This document shows positions 9,227-18,186 of a stretch of DNA of 64,000 nucleotides, one piece after another. A program made the translations under genes and the position numbers. The stretch spans positions 186,001 through 250,000 of the forward strand of contig CAZAFL010000001.1 of assembly GCA_964484465.1 (NCBI GenBank). The letters run 5' to 3'. Every line of letters begins with the position of its first letter. Positions within the stretch are counted from its first letter, which is position 1. The DNA comes from CAZAFL01 sp964484465 (lineage in GTDB: Bacteria > Bacteroidota > Ignavibacteria > UBA10030 > SZUA-254). The notes below the pieces were generated by a model. That model was not told the DNA's origin. It saw nothing but the letters and a program-made list of their open reading frames with translations, and ran no database searches.

Positions 9227-11161
9227 ATGGAATCGAGTTCCTTACTGTCGCTTCGTGAAAATCTGCAGGAAAAACTTGAGCATGCAGACAGACAACGAAA
9301 TTACATAATCCCGGCTCTGTGGGTAAATGATAAACAAAATTCTTCTGCCCGGCGGACAGTTACAGTCGACCCGTATCAATTTTTTCTTGATGCGGTAAAC
9401 GGCATCCTCGATTTACAACCGCGACATATTGTGAAGACGACGGGAGGATTATGGACAAAGGATGCGGTTGTTTATAATATGTTTATCCGGACTACCTGTG
9501 CGTTTGACCACAACGGAAACGGTAAAATTGATTTGCCGGAAAATGCGGACGGGTGGAAAGAATCCGGAACTTTTCTTAAGGCTATTGGTCTCCTGCCCTA
9601 TGTACGGTCTCTCGGTGCAAACACGATTCACTTATTACCGATCGCGTCGATGGGCAAAGATGGGCATAAGGGCACGCTCGGCTCGCCGTATGCAATAAAA
9701 AATCCATACGAGCTTGACCCCGCTATGAGCGAACCGAATATTGGAGTTGGTGCCGATAATGAATTCAAAGCATTTGTGGAAGCGTCACACCGTCTTGGAA
9801 TCCGCGTTGTTGTTGAGTTTGTTTTTCGTACATCGTCGAAGGATAGTGATTGGGTGAAAGACCACCCCGACTGGTTTTATTGGATTAAGGAATCGGTGAA
9901 GGACAGGCAACCGCATTCACATGATGAGTCGGGCTATGGAGCTCCCATCTTTACGCGCGAAGAAATGCAGCAGATTCATACGAAAGTTGAAAAAGGAGGT
10001 TTCGATGGCTTGATTTCTCCTCATAGAGTCTACCTCGACATGTTTACTGCTTCACCTGCAAAGGAATCTATCATCCTCGATAACGGGAAATGGATCGGAA
10101 TCCTTCCTGATGGCACGAGGGTGAGGATTCCCGGAGCATTCGCAGATTGGCCCCCCGACGATTCACAACCCCCGTGGGTAGACGTGACCTATCTGAAGAT
10201 GTACACGCATCCGAAGTTTAATTACATCGCGTACAATACGTTAAGGATGTACGACCGTGAACTTGCGCGTGAAGAAAATATTAAGCGCCCTTTGTGGGAT
10301 AAGATTTCCGATATTGTTCCTCATTATCAGAAAACATTTGGGATCGACGGCGTGATGATCGATATGGGACATGCTCTCCCGATGGCACTGAAACGCGAAA
10401 TGATCAGAAGGGCGCGGGAGGTCGACCCCGATTTTGCGTTCTGGGATGAAAATTTTACGATAACGGAGCAGAGCGTGCGTGAAGGGTACAATGCGGTCAT
10501 CGGTTACCAGTGGGCAGACCAGCATCATCCTTCAAAATTCAGGAGAATGCTCAAACGATTTTCAGAAGAAGGTTATGCGTTGCCTTTTTTTGCGACGCCG
10601 GAAAGTCACAACACGCCGAGAGCTGCCACCAGAACAGGCGGGGTGCTCTATTCAAGATTTGCATGGGGAGTCAGCAACTTCATTCCAGCAATACCGTTTA
10701 TTCATTCGGGGTTTGAGCTGGGAGAAACGTTTCCGGTCAATACCGGACTTGATTTTTCGAAAGAAGAAATGAGCAACTACCCCCCGGAACAACTGCCGTT
10801 GTTCAGCGGGTATGCCTACGACTGGGCGAGCAGTAGTGAAATCGTCGAATGGATTCGAAAAGTTTCATTGGTAAGAACCCGGTTTCACTCAATTATTACT
10901 GACACCGCTCCCGCATCCTTCTTATGGCTGGAAACGCATCATCACGATGTTGTGGCGTTCATTCGTTCTCGCGATCACGGCAAAACCGGATTACTGGTTG
11001 TTGCAAATTCCAATATGCACCAGAGAGCGCATTGTTCCGTTGACCTGTACACACAGAAAACCCTGCTCGTGGATATATTTTCCGGGACAAGTTTTGCAGT
11101 TGAAGGCAACATGGTTCGGTGCGATCTGTCACAGGGGCAGGTAGAGGTGTTCGAACTGTGA
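9227..11161 (+). CDS. GH13-family alpha-glucan enzyme, cytoplasmic, divergent catalytic regions
   Basis: The 644-residue protein has no signal peptide. The GH13 barrel is recognisable: 'GANTIHLLPIASMG', catalytic-region II 'GVMIDMGHALP' with the nucleophile candidate D379, and region III 'FAFWDENF' with the acid/base candidate E408. Region I is unusual: where amylases have D-x-x-x-N-H it reads E197-F-V-F-R-T, followed by 'DSDWVKDHPDWFYW'. Region IV reads E-S-H461-N462-T-P-R, with Asn where the transition-state Asp normally sits. Loss of the region-I Asn-His and the 'W-V-x-x-H-P-x-W-F' pattern recall GlgE-type maltosyltransferases (GH13_3), but I cannot assign the reaction. It is adjacent to glgP and glgA, so an alpha-glucan or maltodextrin substrate is likely. 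Confidence 0.85.
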   Translation: MESSSLLSLRENLQEKLEHADRQRNYIIPALWVNDKQNSSARRTVTVDPYQFFLDAVNGILDLQPRHIVKTTGGLWTKDAVVYNMFIRTTCAFDHNGNGKIDLPENADGWKESGTFLKAIGLLPYVRSLGANTIHLLPIASMGKDGHKGTLGSPYAIKNPYELDPAMSEPNIGVGADNEFKAFVEASHRLGIRVVVEFVFRTSSKDSDWVKDHPDWFYWIKESVKDRQPHSHDESGYGAPIFTREEMQQIHTKVEKGGFDGLISPHRVYLDMFTASPAKESIILDNGKWIGILPDGTRVRIPGAFADWPPDDSQPPWVDVTYLKMYTHPKFNYIAYNTLRMYDRELAREENIKRPLWDKISDIVPHYQKTFGIDGVMIDMGHALPMALKREMIRRAREVDPDFAFWDENFTITEQSVREGYNAVIGYQWADQHHPSKFRRMLKRFSEEGYALPFFATPESHNTPRAATRTGGVLYSRFAWGVSNFIPAIPFIHSGFELGETFPVNTGLDFSKEEMSNYPPEQLPLFSGYAYDWASSSEIVEWIRKVSLVRTRFHSIITDTAPASFLWLETHHHDVVAFIRSRDHGKTGLLVVANSNMHQRAHCSVDLYTQKTLLVDIFSGTSFAVEGNMVRCDLSQGQVEVFEL

Positions 11162-11186
11162 AAATGGATTGAGCGGGGATTTGTGA

Positions 11187-11366
11187 TTAGAACAGGGTGT
11201 AAATAAACGGCGCGAGAGCGGACCCTTCAGTAAGGACAATCACAAGGCTGAGAAGAACAAGCACAACGACAATCGGTCCGAGCCACCATTTCTTTCGTAC
11301 CTTCATAAATGCCCATAGTTCGGCGAAGATTGAGAGACGGGAGGAAATATTTTCAAGGAATTTCAT
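11187..11366 (-). CDS. DUF5989 family small membrane protein
   Basis: A 59-residue protein with one strong transmembrane helix ('GPIVVVLVLLSLVIVL') preceded by 'LWAFMKVRKKWW' and ended by 'TEGSALAPFIYTLF'. This layout and the conserved end are what I know as DUF5989, a family usually next to SxtJ and a carbamoyltransferase; neither is present here. ATG at 11366 is preferred over 11387 because the core begins 'MKFLENI'. Convergent with the GH13 gene, 25 bp between stops. Function unknown. Confidence 0.75.
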   Translation of the reverse strand: MKFLENISSRLSIFAELWAFMKVRKKWWLGPIVVVLVLLSLVIVLTEGSALAPFIYTLF

Positions 11367-11387
11367 ATCTGAAAAACAAATTATCAT

Positions 11388-11924
11388 TTAGTTACTACTT
11401 TTGCAACTGCGCGGAAGTTACCTGGTTGTCTTTGAAAGGATTATTCAATAGATTACATAACTGATTATTCCATTTTCGACTTCCGAATTAATAGTGGCAG
11501 TTCCGATCAGGAACACCTTTTCCGCCTAAGGCAGGTTGCTTCAGGCAGTATATTAAATTTCAAATGTTTTACTCGTTTTCTCCAAAGAGGATACATATAT
11601 GCGCGCCTATTCGTGTATCGATCGTTGCTGCCATTGAGGGACGGAATTTCCTGTCCAATAAAGTGAGTCTTCCGCACAAAAGTGTAGAATAGTTGTCACA
11701 CCCTCGTGCCTCAACATTGACATTTTGGTGAATACACAGATCTTTGACTTTGTGATTGTTGAAATGTTCGATGTAGTTGTACTTTCGTTTTCGTAATAGC
11801 TTGGCTCTCTTCTGCGGCACGTTATTGTACGTCACATTGTTATACTAAAGCAAATATTGGTACGGATGTTGTTATAAGTTTGGCGTCTTGAATTTTTGAC
11901 TGAATGTAATGAAAGCACCGGTTA
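11388..11924. other. Intergenic region, no gene supported
   Basis: 537 bp between the DUF5989 gene and the start of the PGA-linked operon. An 88-codon minus-strand frame (11569-11835) has no recognisable domain and basic, low-complexity composition, and is not called. The region should contain the promoter of the downstream seven-gene run, but no clear promoter element was identified. Confidence 0.4.
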
Positions 11925-14900
11925 ATGACTATCAGGGATTTACATAGACTTCGGGGTACATTAGTCTGCATGCTTTTTCTTGCCCTGGGTTCATATGCTT
12001 TCGGTAGCGCATGGACCAGCAGTGGCCCCCTTTACAAAACAATAAAGGTTGTGAACGTTTCTCCACAACATCAAAATGTCATCTTTGCAGGAGCGTTCGG
12101 CTCGGGAATATTCAAAAGTACTGATGCAGGAGCAACGTGGGCAAATTACAAGGCAGGGATGGTCAATTTGTATGTGCGCTCATTGCTCGTATTATCAGAT
12201 TTGACTATTTATGCCGGTACTAACGACGGTATTTCTAAAACGACTGACGGCGGACAAAACTGGGTTTCGGTTCTCACCACGCCGAATTCCGTAAGGAGTG
12301 TTGCCATCGATCCCTCCACCAATTCTATTTATGGTGCGTCATTCGGCTCGGGGTTGTATAAAAGCACGAATGCAGGGACAACATGGAGCCATATTACGGT
12401 AAACGATCCAAGCACTGGACAAACATTATCTCATCTTTGGGTTGTGGTCAATTTCGGTCGGGATTCTCTTTATGTCGGAGGCTCGATTCTTGATATACCT
12501 CAGGGCTTCGGAGGTGCACTATTCAGAACTGTAGATGGAGGAAACAGCTGGTTTCAAATGCAGTACCCTGTTGCGATTCGCAGCAGTATTCACTCTATTG
12601 CTCTCAGTCCAACTGCACCCAAGACTGCATTCATCCTCGGGACTGCCGTAAAAGGGGTGTATCTTTCTACTGATGCTGGGACTACGTTCAGCAACATCGA
12701 CGGTGATGGAACCGCACACCCGCTTCCGGACTTGTTCATCAACACTGTTGGGTTCATGAACAGCATGTACTATACTGGCACTGATTCACTCGGTCAGCTC
12801 TATTACAGGCCTGTGAGTGATGTTTCTAATGGTTGGACTGCCGGCACCGGGCTTCCCGGAAATCCTTCAATGATTAATTCTGTAAATTTTAATCAATCCA
12901 ACAGTAACACAATGTATGCCGGAACCGATGGTCAAGGAGTCTACCAGAGCTCAAACAGCGGCGTGTCCTGGCAAGCGATGAACTCCGGAATGCTGGGAAC
13001 TGCCGGTCGTGCAATCGCGCGTATGGTGAACGGTACGATTTTACTCGGGACAGATTTTGGTGATGGAATGTGGAAGTCGACAGATTCTGCAAAGAGCTGG
13101 ACCCGGATCGATAGCCTTTATACATCGGATGCGCTTACGTCTTTTGGTCTGACGAGCGATCCATCTATATTGTATGTCGGCTCATACGGCGGTGGTGTTC
13201 ACAAAAGCACGGATGGTGGGCTCGTCTGGCGCGTTACCGACAGCACTTCCCTCAACCTCCAGGTGCGTCCTATCGAAGTTGACCCGACAAACCTCAATAC
13301 CGTTTATGCGGGGACGAATGACGGTGCATACAAAACAACAAATGGCGGTTCATCCTGGTTTCATGCAAACACCGGTATGCCGGCAAACCTTGCGATCCGC
13401 TCTATGGATTTGGTAAATTCAAATCCGAATGTAATATTTGCAGGTTCGGACTTAAGTTATTTGTACAAATCGACAAATGGCGGAGCAAGCTGGACCAACA
13501 TCACCAGCGCAAATGGTTTTCTTTCCCAGGACGTGAGCATACGATCAATAACGGTGAATCAATCGTTTCCCAATATTGTGTATGTCGGAGCCGATAGCGG
13601 CAGGATTTATAAGAGTGTTAATAACGGCTCCTCGTGGTCGTTACTTTTCGACCTACCGACTGTTTCTTCTGTGAGGAAGGTGTTGATGCATCCATCAAAT
13701 AACAGCATCTTGTTCGCCGCGACATTTGGAGGGGGTGTCTTTGTCAGCATCGATTCAGGTTCTCACTGGGCGCCTATGAACTCCGGTCTTTCCGATCAGT
13801 CTATATATACACTGGAAGGTGATCAGAACAATCCTTTGAATCTTTACGCCGGAAGCAGTGCAACCGGAGTTTTCCATTCTACATACACCTTGAGTGAACA
13901 CCCTCCAGTGTTAGAACCCATCGGGAATAAATTTGCACTCACTGGGAAGCAAATGGCTCTTACTGTTTCGGCGACAGATTCTGACTTCACTATTCCCACG
14001 CTAAGTGCTCATAATCTTCCCTCCGGTGCATCATTCTTTGATAGTGCGAACGGAAATGGTGTCTTTTCCTGGATACCTGCACCTTCACAAATTGGCAACC
14101 ATTCCGTTACGTTTGTCGCGTCCGACGGAGTTGCAGCCGACAGTGAAACAATCACTATTACTGTTATCGATTCTACAGGTGCTGTTGTTGTCGACGTCCC
14201 TGTCGAGGTGAGGTGGAATATGGTTTCGGTTCCCATCATCGTTAATGATTACAGGAGAACGACTCTCTTCCCGACAGCGATTACGAGTGCGTACGCTTAT
14301 AACGGCGGATACGTTGTTCGTGATACGTTGCAGAATGGCACCGGTTATTGGTTGAAGTTTCCGTCAAATCAAACTGTTTCTATGGGCGGCGGAAAGATTA
14401 CACAAGATACGATTACCCTGAGGCCCGGCTGGAATTTAATCGGTGCGTCAGTTTCATCTTCAATTTCACTCTCAAGGGTTCATCCAGTTGCTCCCCTGAT
14501 GATAACGTCGCAATTCTATGGGTACGCTTCGCGCACCGGTTATGTTGTGGTTGATACATTGCGGCCAGGAAAAGGGTATTGGGTGAAGGTAAACCAAAGC
14601 GGCAAAGTTGTTTTGAGTTCATCCCCAACTCAAATTGCAAAAGCAGAAGAGCCTTCTAATACGGTTCGATTTCCTTCAATTTCTTCATCGTTAATTCACA
14701 TGAACAAACTCACGTTGACCGATGGAGAGGGAAAGTATCGGGAATTGTTTTTTACCGGAACTTCGATTTCTATTGACCCTCAGCAGTTTGAGTTTCCGCC
14801 TGTACCACCTCCGGGTGATTTTGATGTTCGTTTCTCAACGCAGAGCTCGTTGGCCGTCGTATCGGGTCACGCTTCTCCCCAGATGTTTCCAATAAATATT

Positions 14901-15377
14901 TCCAGCGGAGGGAAGGAGTTGCTGATTCAATGGAACATTGTTGAAACGGATCGTTCGTTTGATATTGAAATCATAGCTGCTCATGGGTTGTCGCGGAAGC
15001 TGCATCTTCAGGGGGAGGGAAGCAATGTTATTCATGATGAGATTGTGGCTGCAAAACTTATTGCTCAGACGGATGGCGTGCGCGGTGTCCCGTCAACTAT
15101 TATGTTGGATCAAAATTATCCGAACCCATTTAACCCTTTGACTGTTGTACACTATTACTTACCGCGCAGTGCGAGGGTCGAGTTGAAAATCTTTAACCTG
15201 CTTGGACAGGAAATTATTCAGTTGGTAAACGGTGAGGAGGGTGCTGGCGACCATGCTGTACGTTGGGAAGGAACAGGTGTTTCGAACGGTATATATTTTT
15301 ATCAGCTGAAAGTATTTGACAGTGCCCACGGCCGACTGGAGTTTCAGGAAGTAAAAAAAATGATATTGTTGAAATGA
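11925..15377 (+). CDS. Secreted BNR/sortilin-like repeat protein with T9SS sorting domain
   Basis: 1,150 residues. A signal peptide ('LVCMLFLALGSYAFGSA') is followed by about ten beta-propeller-type repeats carrying the S-T-(D/N)-x-G-x-(T/S)-W signature (residues ~30-650; e.g. 'IFKSTDAGATW', 'SKTTDGGQNW'), an Ig-like He_PIG/cadherin-like domain (~660-745, 'GNHSVTFVASDG'), the two-half WN/GYW module (~755-900), a 'DFDVRF' beta segment, and the C-terminal sorting domain 'LDQNYPNPFNPLTVVHYYLP' ... 'VKKMILLK'. It should be exported by Sec and then handled by T9SS. Its stop is only 15 bp before pgsB, so it appears to be the first gene of the PGA operon. Such BNR proteins may bind glycans or act as structural surface proteins; no enzyme residues are evident. 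Confidence 0.9.
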   Translation: MTIRDLHRLRGTLVCMLFLALGSYAFGSAWTSSGPLYKTIKVVNVSPQHQNVIFAGAFGSGIFKSTDAGATWANYKAGMVNLYVRSLLVLSDLTIYAGTNDGISKTTDGGQNWVSVLTTPNSVRSVAIDPSTNSIYGASFGSGLYKSTNAGTTWSHITVNDPSTGQTLSHLWVVVNFGRDSLYVGGSILDIPQGFGGALFRTVDGGNSWFQMQYPVAIRSSIHSIALSPTAPKTAFILGTAVKGVYLSTDAGTTFSNIDGDGTAHPLPDLFINTVGFMNSMYYTGTDSLGQLYYRPVSDVSNGWTAGTGLPGNPSMINSVNFNQSNSNTMYAGTDGQGVYQSSNSGVSWQAMNSGMLGTAGRAIARMVNGTILLGTDFGDGMWKSTDSAKSWTRIDSLYTSDALTSFGLTSDPSILYVGSYGGGVHKSTDGGLVWRVTDSTSLNLQVRPIEVDPTNLNTVYAGTNDGAYKTTNGGSSWFHANTGMPANLAIRSMDLVNSNPNVIFAGSDLSYLYKSTNGGASWTNITSANGFLSQDVSIRSITVNQSFPNIVYVGADSGRIYKSVNNGSSWSLLFDLPTVSSVRKVLMHPSNNSILFAATFGGGVFVSIDSGSHWAPMNSGLSDQSIYTLEGDQNNPLNLYAGSSATGVFHSTYTLSEHPPVLEPIGNKFALTGKQMALTVSATDSDFTIPTLSAHNLPSGASFFDSANGNGVFSWIPAPSQIGNHSVTFVASDGVAADSETITITVIDSTGAVVVDVPVEVRWNMVSVPIIVNDYRRTTLFPTAITSAYAYNGGYVVRDTLQNGTGYWLKFPSNQTVSMGGGKITQDTITLRPGWNLIGASVSSSISLSRVHPVAPLMITSQFYGYASRTGYVVVDTLRPGKGYWVKVNQSGKVVLSSSPTQIAKAEEPSNTVRFPSISSSLIHMNKLTLTDGEGKYRELFFTGTSISIDPQQFEFPPVPPPGDFDVRFSTQSSLAVVSGHASPQMFPINISSGGKELLIQWNIVETDRSFDIEIIAAHGLSRKLHLQGEGSNVIHDEIVAAKLIAQTDGVRGVPSTIMLDQNYPNPFNPLTVVHYYLPRSARVELKIFNLLGQEIIQLVNGEEGAGDHAVRWEGTGVSNGIYFYQLKVFDSAHGRLEFQEVKKMILLK

Positions 15378-15392
15378 TATGAGCCGGCTGAG

Positions 15393-16577
15393 ATGATTCT
15401 TATCGGAGCCTTGTTAGCTGTCATTATTGTGCTCGGTCTTTGGGAATTCCGTGATCACCAACGAACTATCCGGATGATCCCAAACAGAATTCATGTCAAC
15501 GGCACACGCGGAAAATCATCGGTAACGAGGCTGATCACCGGAGGACTTCAAGCGGGGGGAATGAAAACGTTTGGTAAGACGACAGGAACGAAGCCATGCT
15601 GTATTCATCCTGACGGCAAGGAAGTCCCGATTTTTCGCGCGGGCAAGGCAAGCATTATCGAACAACTTCGGATAGCGCGTCGGGCAGTGTCGCACGGTGC
15701 CGAGGCGCTTGTTGTCGAATGTATGGCTGTTATTCCATCGAACCAGGTGATGACTGAAAAGCAAATGATTCATTCAACCATAGGTGTTATTACCAACGCT
15801 CGGGCAGACCACCTCGACGAGATGGGGCCCACGGTGCGCGATGTTGCCCAAGCGCTTTCAGGAACAATCCCCTATAATGGTGTATTATTCACGTGTGAAG
15901 AACAATATCTTAATGTTTTTCAAGAAACTGCAAAACTACGAAAAACAGAAGTGGTTGTTGCATCGGGCAGCGAAGTCCCGGATTCGGCGATGAACGGGTT
16001 TACATATCTCGAGCATAAGGATAATGTCGCACTTGCACTCGCAGTCTGTAAACATCTTGGTGTCTCAGCGGCTGAAGCCTTGGAGGGAATGAAACATGTT
16101 CCTCCGGATCCTGGTGTCCTGAGAATATTTCAAATACACTACTACGAAAAGGAAATTAAATTTGTCAACGCATTCGCGGCAAACGATCCTGACTCATATA
16201 TTGTCATCTGGGATGTGATTAAACCGTTTCGTGCTGCCGGGGATAAAATTCTTGTCATTGTGAATTGCCGTAAGGACCGTATTCAACGCACGGAGGCATT
16301 GGCTGAACTGATTGCGTCAGAAATATCTGCCGACCACTTTTTGCTCGTCGGTGAGTATACCAACGCGCTGGAAAACAAGGCGGTTGCTCTCGGTCTTTCT
16401 CCATCCAGGATTTCAGATGTCTCCCACCTAAACCCCGAGGATATTTTCCAGCATGTTGCAGGAATGACGGAGCACTCATCTCTTGTCGTCGGCATTGGGA
16501 ATATTGTAGGTTTTGGGGAAGAGGTTGTCTTACATTTTACCAACAGAGGGAGTGAACTTGCATACAGAAGCGGCTAG
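15393..16577 (+). CDS. pgsB: Poly-gamma-glutamate synthase PgsB/CapB (amide ligase)
   Basis: ATP-dependent ligase that joins glutamates through gamma-carboxyl amide bonds; it works at the inner membrane with PgsC. 394 residues as in CapB/PgsB. An N-terminal membrane anchor (residues 1-17) is followed by the Mur-ligase-like P-loop 'VNGTRGKSSVTR' (about 35-46), 'GKTTGTKP', 'VVECMAVIPSNQ', and 'GVITNARADHLDEMG', all hallmarks of the family. ATG 15393 comes 15 bp after the BNR protein stop, and the 3' end overlaps pgsC by about 26 bp. The order pgsB-pgsC-pgsW is the typical PGA arrangement outside Bacillus. No pgsA/capA is in the window. Confidence 0.96.
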   Translation: MILIGALLAVIIVLGLWEFRDHQRTIRMIPNRIHVNGTRGKSSVTRLITGGLQAGGMKTFGKTTGTKPCCIHPDGKEVPIFRAGKASIIEQLRIARRAVSHGAEALVVECMAVIPSNQVMTEKQMIHSTIGVITNARADHLDEMGPTVRDVAQALSGTIPYNGVLFTCEEQYLNVFQETAKLRKTEVVVASGSEVPDSAMNGFTYLEHKDNVALALAVCKHLGVSAAEALEGMKHVPPDPGVLRIFQIHYYEKEIKFVNAFAANDPDSYIVIWDVIKPFRAAGDKILVIVNCRKDRIQRTEALAELIASEISADHFLLVGEYTNALENKAVALGLSPSRISDVSHLNPEDIFQHVAGMTEHSSLVVGIGNIVGFGEEVVLHFTNRGSELAYRSG

Positions 16578-17049
16578 AGAAATAATAATAGAAGCGGTTG
16601 GGATCGGCCTCGTCTTGAGCCTCATGTTTACCGAAACGCTGGGCCTTGCGGCGGGAGGGATGGTTGTCCCAGGCTATGTTGCACTAATGATACATCACCC
16701 GCTGAGAATTGTCGGCACGATTCTCGTCAGCATCCTCACGTTCCTGACGATGAAATTTGTTTCCAACTATATTTTTGTTTACGGGCGACGGCGGACCGTA
16801 ATGGTCATCCTCTTGGGGTTTCTTTTCGGGTGGCTCTCACGTGAGCTTCTTGTCATTCAGACGAACGCACTCACTATCGAACTCCAGACAATCGGTCTTA
16901 TCATCCCGGGGCTGATGGCAAATTGGATGGAACGACAAGGGGTTGTGAAAACCATCACAACCCTTATTATCGCGGCAGTCTTTATCAGACTTATCCTTAT
17001 GATCGTCACCGGTGGGGAAGTGTTCCTGACGGAGGATTGGATTATATGA
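16552..17049 (+). CDS. pgsC: Poly-gamma-glutamate biosynthesis protein PgsC/CapC
   Basis: Polytopic inner-membrane partner of PgsB, needed for the synthase and possibly for export of the polymer. About 165 residues with four to five membrane helices; family motifs are 'LSLMFTETLGLAAGGMVVPG' near the N-terminus, 'YGRRRTVMVILLGF' in the middle and 'IGLIIPGLMANWMERQG' near the C-terminus. GTG at 16552 is used; TTG at 16558 is equally possible because GAGGG at 16545-16549 is better spaced from it. Both overlap the end of pgsB, and the stop overlaps the pgsW ATG (ATGA), so the three genes are translationally coupled. Confidence 0.94.
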   Translation: MNLHTEAAREIIIEAVGIGLVLSLMFTETLGLAAGGMVVPGYVALMIHHPLRIVGTILVSILTFLTMKFVSNYIFVYGRRRTVMVILLGFLFGWLSRELLVIQTNALTIELQTIGLIIPGLMANWMERQGVVKTITTLIIAAVFIRLILMIVTGGEVFLTEDWII

Positions 17050-18173
17050 AATGGAGTGAAGGCAAACCATCGAATATATCGCTGATCGGGTTGGCGGCCT
17101 TCTCTATTCTCATGTTTTTTCTGGCGGAGAAGACAGCGGAACCGGAGCGGCAATTGTATTATGACCAGAAACTCGAAGCTGCAAAAACGACCGTACTCGC
17201 TGAACAGGTGATTAAGGATTATTCGCAAAGTATAGGTATCAATATTGACCCCCAAAACGATCCATATAAGACCGGTCTGATCGGACAGGAACGTACTCCA
17301 ATCACCTCTGACCGAGGTATTGTTACCGCAAAAATTCTTGCAACGAACCCGAATTATGCCGCTGCATTTGTCGAAATGCTTATGAAAGCAAAAGTTAAAC
17401 CACATAGCGTGGTTGCTGTCGGAATGACCGGCTCCCTCCCCGGGTGGAATATCTCCTTCCTCTCAGCCTGTGCTGCACTTCAATTGAAACCTCTGGTTAT
17501 CACGTCTGTCGGTGCTTCGGATTGGGGAGCGAATATTCCTAATTTTACGTGGCTGGATATGGAACGAGTGCTCAATGAGCGGGGCGTCCTGCAGATGAAG
17601 TCAATTGCGGCATCAATCGGAGGACCATCGGATAACGGCCGCGGACTTTCACCCGAAGGGCGTGACCTTATCAAACAGGCAATTGCCAGAAATAATGTTC
17701 GGCTCATCGAAGAACCTACATTCCAGGAAAGTATCGCACGAAGAATTGTAATTTATGACTCGGCGCGAAGTGACAACCCGATTTCCTGTTATATCAATAT
17801 CGGAGGAGGTAGCGCATCTCTTGGCGGGTCGTTGAATGCCCGACTTATTCCGCCAGGGTTGACACATCATCTTGCAGTGAAAAACTATCCAACCAGAGGC
17901 GTCATCAATATTATGGCGGAAGCAGGAATGCCGGTCGTCAATCTGCAGGAAGTGGAGAAGATTGCCGTGAAATATAATCTTCCGACCGATATAGGTGATG
18001 AGCCTCCTAAAATCGGTGAAGGGTCACTGTTTTTTAAAGACCGTTATTCAGTTTCAAGCACATTAATGATTACCGTTGCGCTCGGAATAGTTGTGTTTGC
18101 AGTTATTCGAATCGACCTAAAACATTATCTTTTCAAGAGAAAACAAAGTTATGATCAGCCCTCATCAAACTGA
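17046..18173 (+). CDS. pgsW: Poly-gamma-glutamate system protein PgsW
   Basis: 375 residues. PgsW-type proteins accompany pgsBC in non-Bacillus loci; the biochemical role is not settled. One membrane helix near each end ('SLIGLAAFSILMFFLAE' at ~12-28 and 'LMITVALGIVVFAVIRI' at ~340-356) flanks a large soluble part with 'GMTGSLPGWNISFLSACAAL', 'SVGASDWGANIPNFTWLDME', 'GGPSDNGRGLSPEGR' and 'NIGGGSASLGGS', a Gly-rich phosphate/sugar-binding-like pattern. The start ATG at 17046 overlaps the pgsC stop by four bases, which selects it over upstream in-frame codons inside pgsC. Confidence 0.92.
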   Translation: MKWSEGKPSNISLIGLAAFSILMFFLAEKTAEPERQLYYDQKLEAAKTTVLAEQVIKDYSQSIGINIDPQNDPYKTGLIGQERTPITSDRGIVTAKILATNPNYAAAFVEMLMKAKVKPHSVVAVGMTGSLPGWNISFLSACAALQLKPLVITSVGASDWGANIPNFTWLDMERVLNERGVLQMKSIAASIGGPSDNGRGLSPEGRDLIKQAIARNNVRLIEEPTFQESIARRIVIYDSARSDNPISCYINIGGGSASLGGSLNARLIPPGLTHHLAVKNYPTRGVINIMAEAGMPVVNLQEVEKIAVKYNLPTDIGDEPPKIGEGSLFFKDRYSVSSTLMITVALGIVVFAVIRIDLKHYLFKRKQSYDQPSSN

Positions 18174-18186
18174 CAGACGTACTCGC

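Noticed and set aside
11569..11835. 88-codon minus-strand frame upstream of the BNR protein gene
   Set aside because: No domain, no ribosome binding site, basic and low-complexity composition; more likely chance in an AT-rich intergenic region.
16923..17045. Longer start for pgsW inside pgsC
   Set aside because: Would overlap pgsC by over 120 bp; ATG at 17046 overlaps the pgsC stop by four bases, the usual coupling.
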